From Schoenoplectus triqueter (taxonomy: Eukaryota; Streptophyta; Magnoliopsida; Poales; Cyperaceae): a stretch of 32,916 nt of DNA. Location of the stretch: assembly GCA_964058805.1 (NCBI GenBank), contig CAXKVV010001211.1, positions 1 through 32,916 on the forward strand, in the 5' to 3' direction. Position 1 is the stretch's first letter. Each line of letters begins with the position of its first letter. Positions 31,122-32,916 of this stretch are shown here, piece after piece. A program made the position numbers and the translations under genes. The notes beneath the pieces were generated by a model. The model worked only from the letters and a program-made list of their open reading frames with translations. It did no database searches and was not told the DNA's origin.

Positions 31122-32916
31122 TTCATATCAGATCAAACGTCCACATCTGTAGTGTAAAATTCAAAACCACATCTTTTTTTTTATTACAAAATCAAATGAT
31201 CAATTTTCTATATCATTATATGATAATCTTCGAGAAAGACGGTTATCTTTCTTATTTATAATTTAGCACAAAAATTTGCATCACGTTGTAAGGTTCATAA
31301 ATTCATCTATATACAATAATTGAACTACAATTTGAGCTTTCAAAATAAAAGATAATTTTTCCATGCCAGACAACATCTTAACTAAATTTCTTTGAAGCAA
31401 ACTTCGGGCTTCATTTAACAAGTGCAAACAGAAATTAATGTTTAAAAATGTTCCAGCTATTAGAATGTAGAAGAGAGAGAGATCAACTAGAAGCCGTCTT
31501 TTTCTGCATAAAATCAATGGCAATCTGTGGCACGACAAGTAAACTGCCAACGCACGGATACATGTTGAGCTTTTCATTCTTCATCCTATTATTTGGAATT
31601 ACTTAGCATCATAGCAATAGTAAATGAAAAGAAAGGAAAAAAAACATTCATGCACAGTAGCAGTTGTAAAGGAAAAGGTGTTCCAAAGAATAGCATCAAC
31701 AGTGAAAAATCGATAAAACTAGCTCTGATTGAAGATACCTATTTACATCATTCGAGACTAATGGGGCAAGTATTACTCCTCATCATTAGATACTAAAGTT
31801 GTATGAAAGATCCAGTCAGCTGGTACTGTTAACATAAATCACTAGAATCGATCACATAGGAAATGTAATGAGAAAATATTTCTTCTAAAAAAAATCATGA
31901 GAAGCTGAAGGAAATTGATGTGAATTGCAATCCATACTAATTTTAGATCGGTACAAGTCTAAAGACCCACAATGAGTTCAGTTTTATTAAATTTGGAAAA
32001 CTATTCTTGCAATTTATTGTTTTCAGTAAAGCCAACAATTAACTGAATTGAATACAAACTAATCAGTTTGTGGTTTGAATTCAGAAATAGACACATGTGG
32101 AGTACCAGTAAGCCACTCCTTAAATATCTAATAGAAGATCTATGTTGATATGTGCTACTAAGAAACATACACGGCGTTACATAATTTTAGTTAAGTATAG
32201 TTATAATTTTGGTTAGTCCCACATTAGCCTTTTTCATGAACTGCACAATACTGTACCAAACAACAATAGAATGGCGTCGATAAGCTCTGATTATCATTTC
32301 CAATATTTCTTATATGTTAACTAATCTGCTAGTGTCTTCCCTGAATTTCTCAAAAATAAAGAAAAGTACAATGGGAAAATTACCAGAAATTGTCCATCTT
32401 TTTTGGGTCTCTCGAACAGTGCCATGCTGTGTTCTGGCTTTCTGATAAACAATTGAACGTTTGATAGATCCATAATTAGTCTAACTTGAACGCAATTTTT
32501 TTCTCGAGGTATCAAAGGCCTTGAGAATTTGGCATGAATTACTTGTAGAAATTAGGAAAATATATGGCTTTTTGAATATCCAAATATATCTTCTTTTCCA
32601 AATTCTGCATCCCATCATTGCACATTTCATATATAGATCAAAACACCCAAGAAGGTTACATTCACTAATTTTTCAGTTCCAATTAGTGAAACTGATGAAA
32701 TATTCAGTTTTACCAGAATAATCCCGATAACACATCAAAACAATCGTTGATTTGAAACCAAACAAGAAATATAAACAGCTAACCTAAAAAAGGTCAAGAA
32801 ACCGGAACCAAAGCAAACCGAGTTTTAAATAGCTAACCTAGACGGATCATGTTACGGTCCTTGTAATGAAGTGGAGGTCGGAGGCCAATGAAGCTTTGGA
32901 GGAGGAGAGTTCAATC
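31122..32916. other. Intron of MSH1 (or sequence inserted in it), no gene assigned
   Basis: No further MSH1 exon was found. Two minus-strand pieces look partly exon-like: 32390-32517, open as IPREKNCVQVRLIMDL, SNVQLFIRKPEHSMALFERP, KKDGQFL between an AAG acceptor-like site and a GTAATT donor, and 31281-31577, a Leu-rich open frame. The last 60 bases are richer in G and C. I recognise no family in any of them, and they may be remnants carried in by a mobile element. Confidence 0.35.

Noticed and set aside
1..32916. Transfer RNA, ribosomal RNA or microRNA genes
   Set aside because: None was recognised on reading both strands; long hairpins found are better explained as MITEs. A tRNAscan or Rfam search would be decisive.

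Overview
This window is nuclear DNA of a flowering plant. Four plant genes with GT-AG introns, all on the + strand, sit in AT-rich intergenic sequence full of foldback elements, tandem duplications and microsatellites. The genes are recognised by reading their translations; no search was run. The species cannot be fixed from the sequence.

Layout: (1) 42-200 is the last coding exon of CLASP, a microtubule-associated protein, cut off at the left edge. (2) 1273-4288 is an eight-exon gene of unknown function (457 aa); its 3' end, stop codon included, was duplicated in tandem. (3) 4289-7878 is intergenic, with a perfect 106-bp tandem duplication, a foldback element, and a hAT-like element nested in an older repeat. 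(4) 7879-9548 is a four-exon gene for a chloroplast protein of the LOW PSII ACCUMULATION 1-like (Rep27/DUF3493) family, 331 aa. (5) 9549-13090 is AT-rich non-coding sequence, including about 800 bp of ATA/ATC-type low complexity inside a possible inverted-repeat element. (6) 13092-17140 begins with a Helitron-like 3' terminus pointing to the minus strand, followed by several minus-strand exon-like pieces. (7) 17140-20900 holds a long-inverted-repeat element, a stretch resembling organellar DNA, and diverged direct repeats. (8) 21115-29382 is MSH1, the plant organellar MutS homologue: 19 coding exons giving 827 residues from the start to just past Walker A. (9) 29383-32916 is the next intron, crowded with foldback elements; the remaining MSH1 exons (Walker B and GIY-YIG) must lie to the right.

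The genes form no operon-like unit. MSH1 and the LPA1-like protein both act in organelles, but they are separate transcription units. The most useful points are the complete MSH1 exon model with a GC-AG intron, the duplication across a stop codon in gene 2, the Helitron-like end with possible captured exons, and the related foldback elements on both sides of and inside MSH1. No new biological system could be supported.
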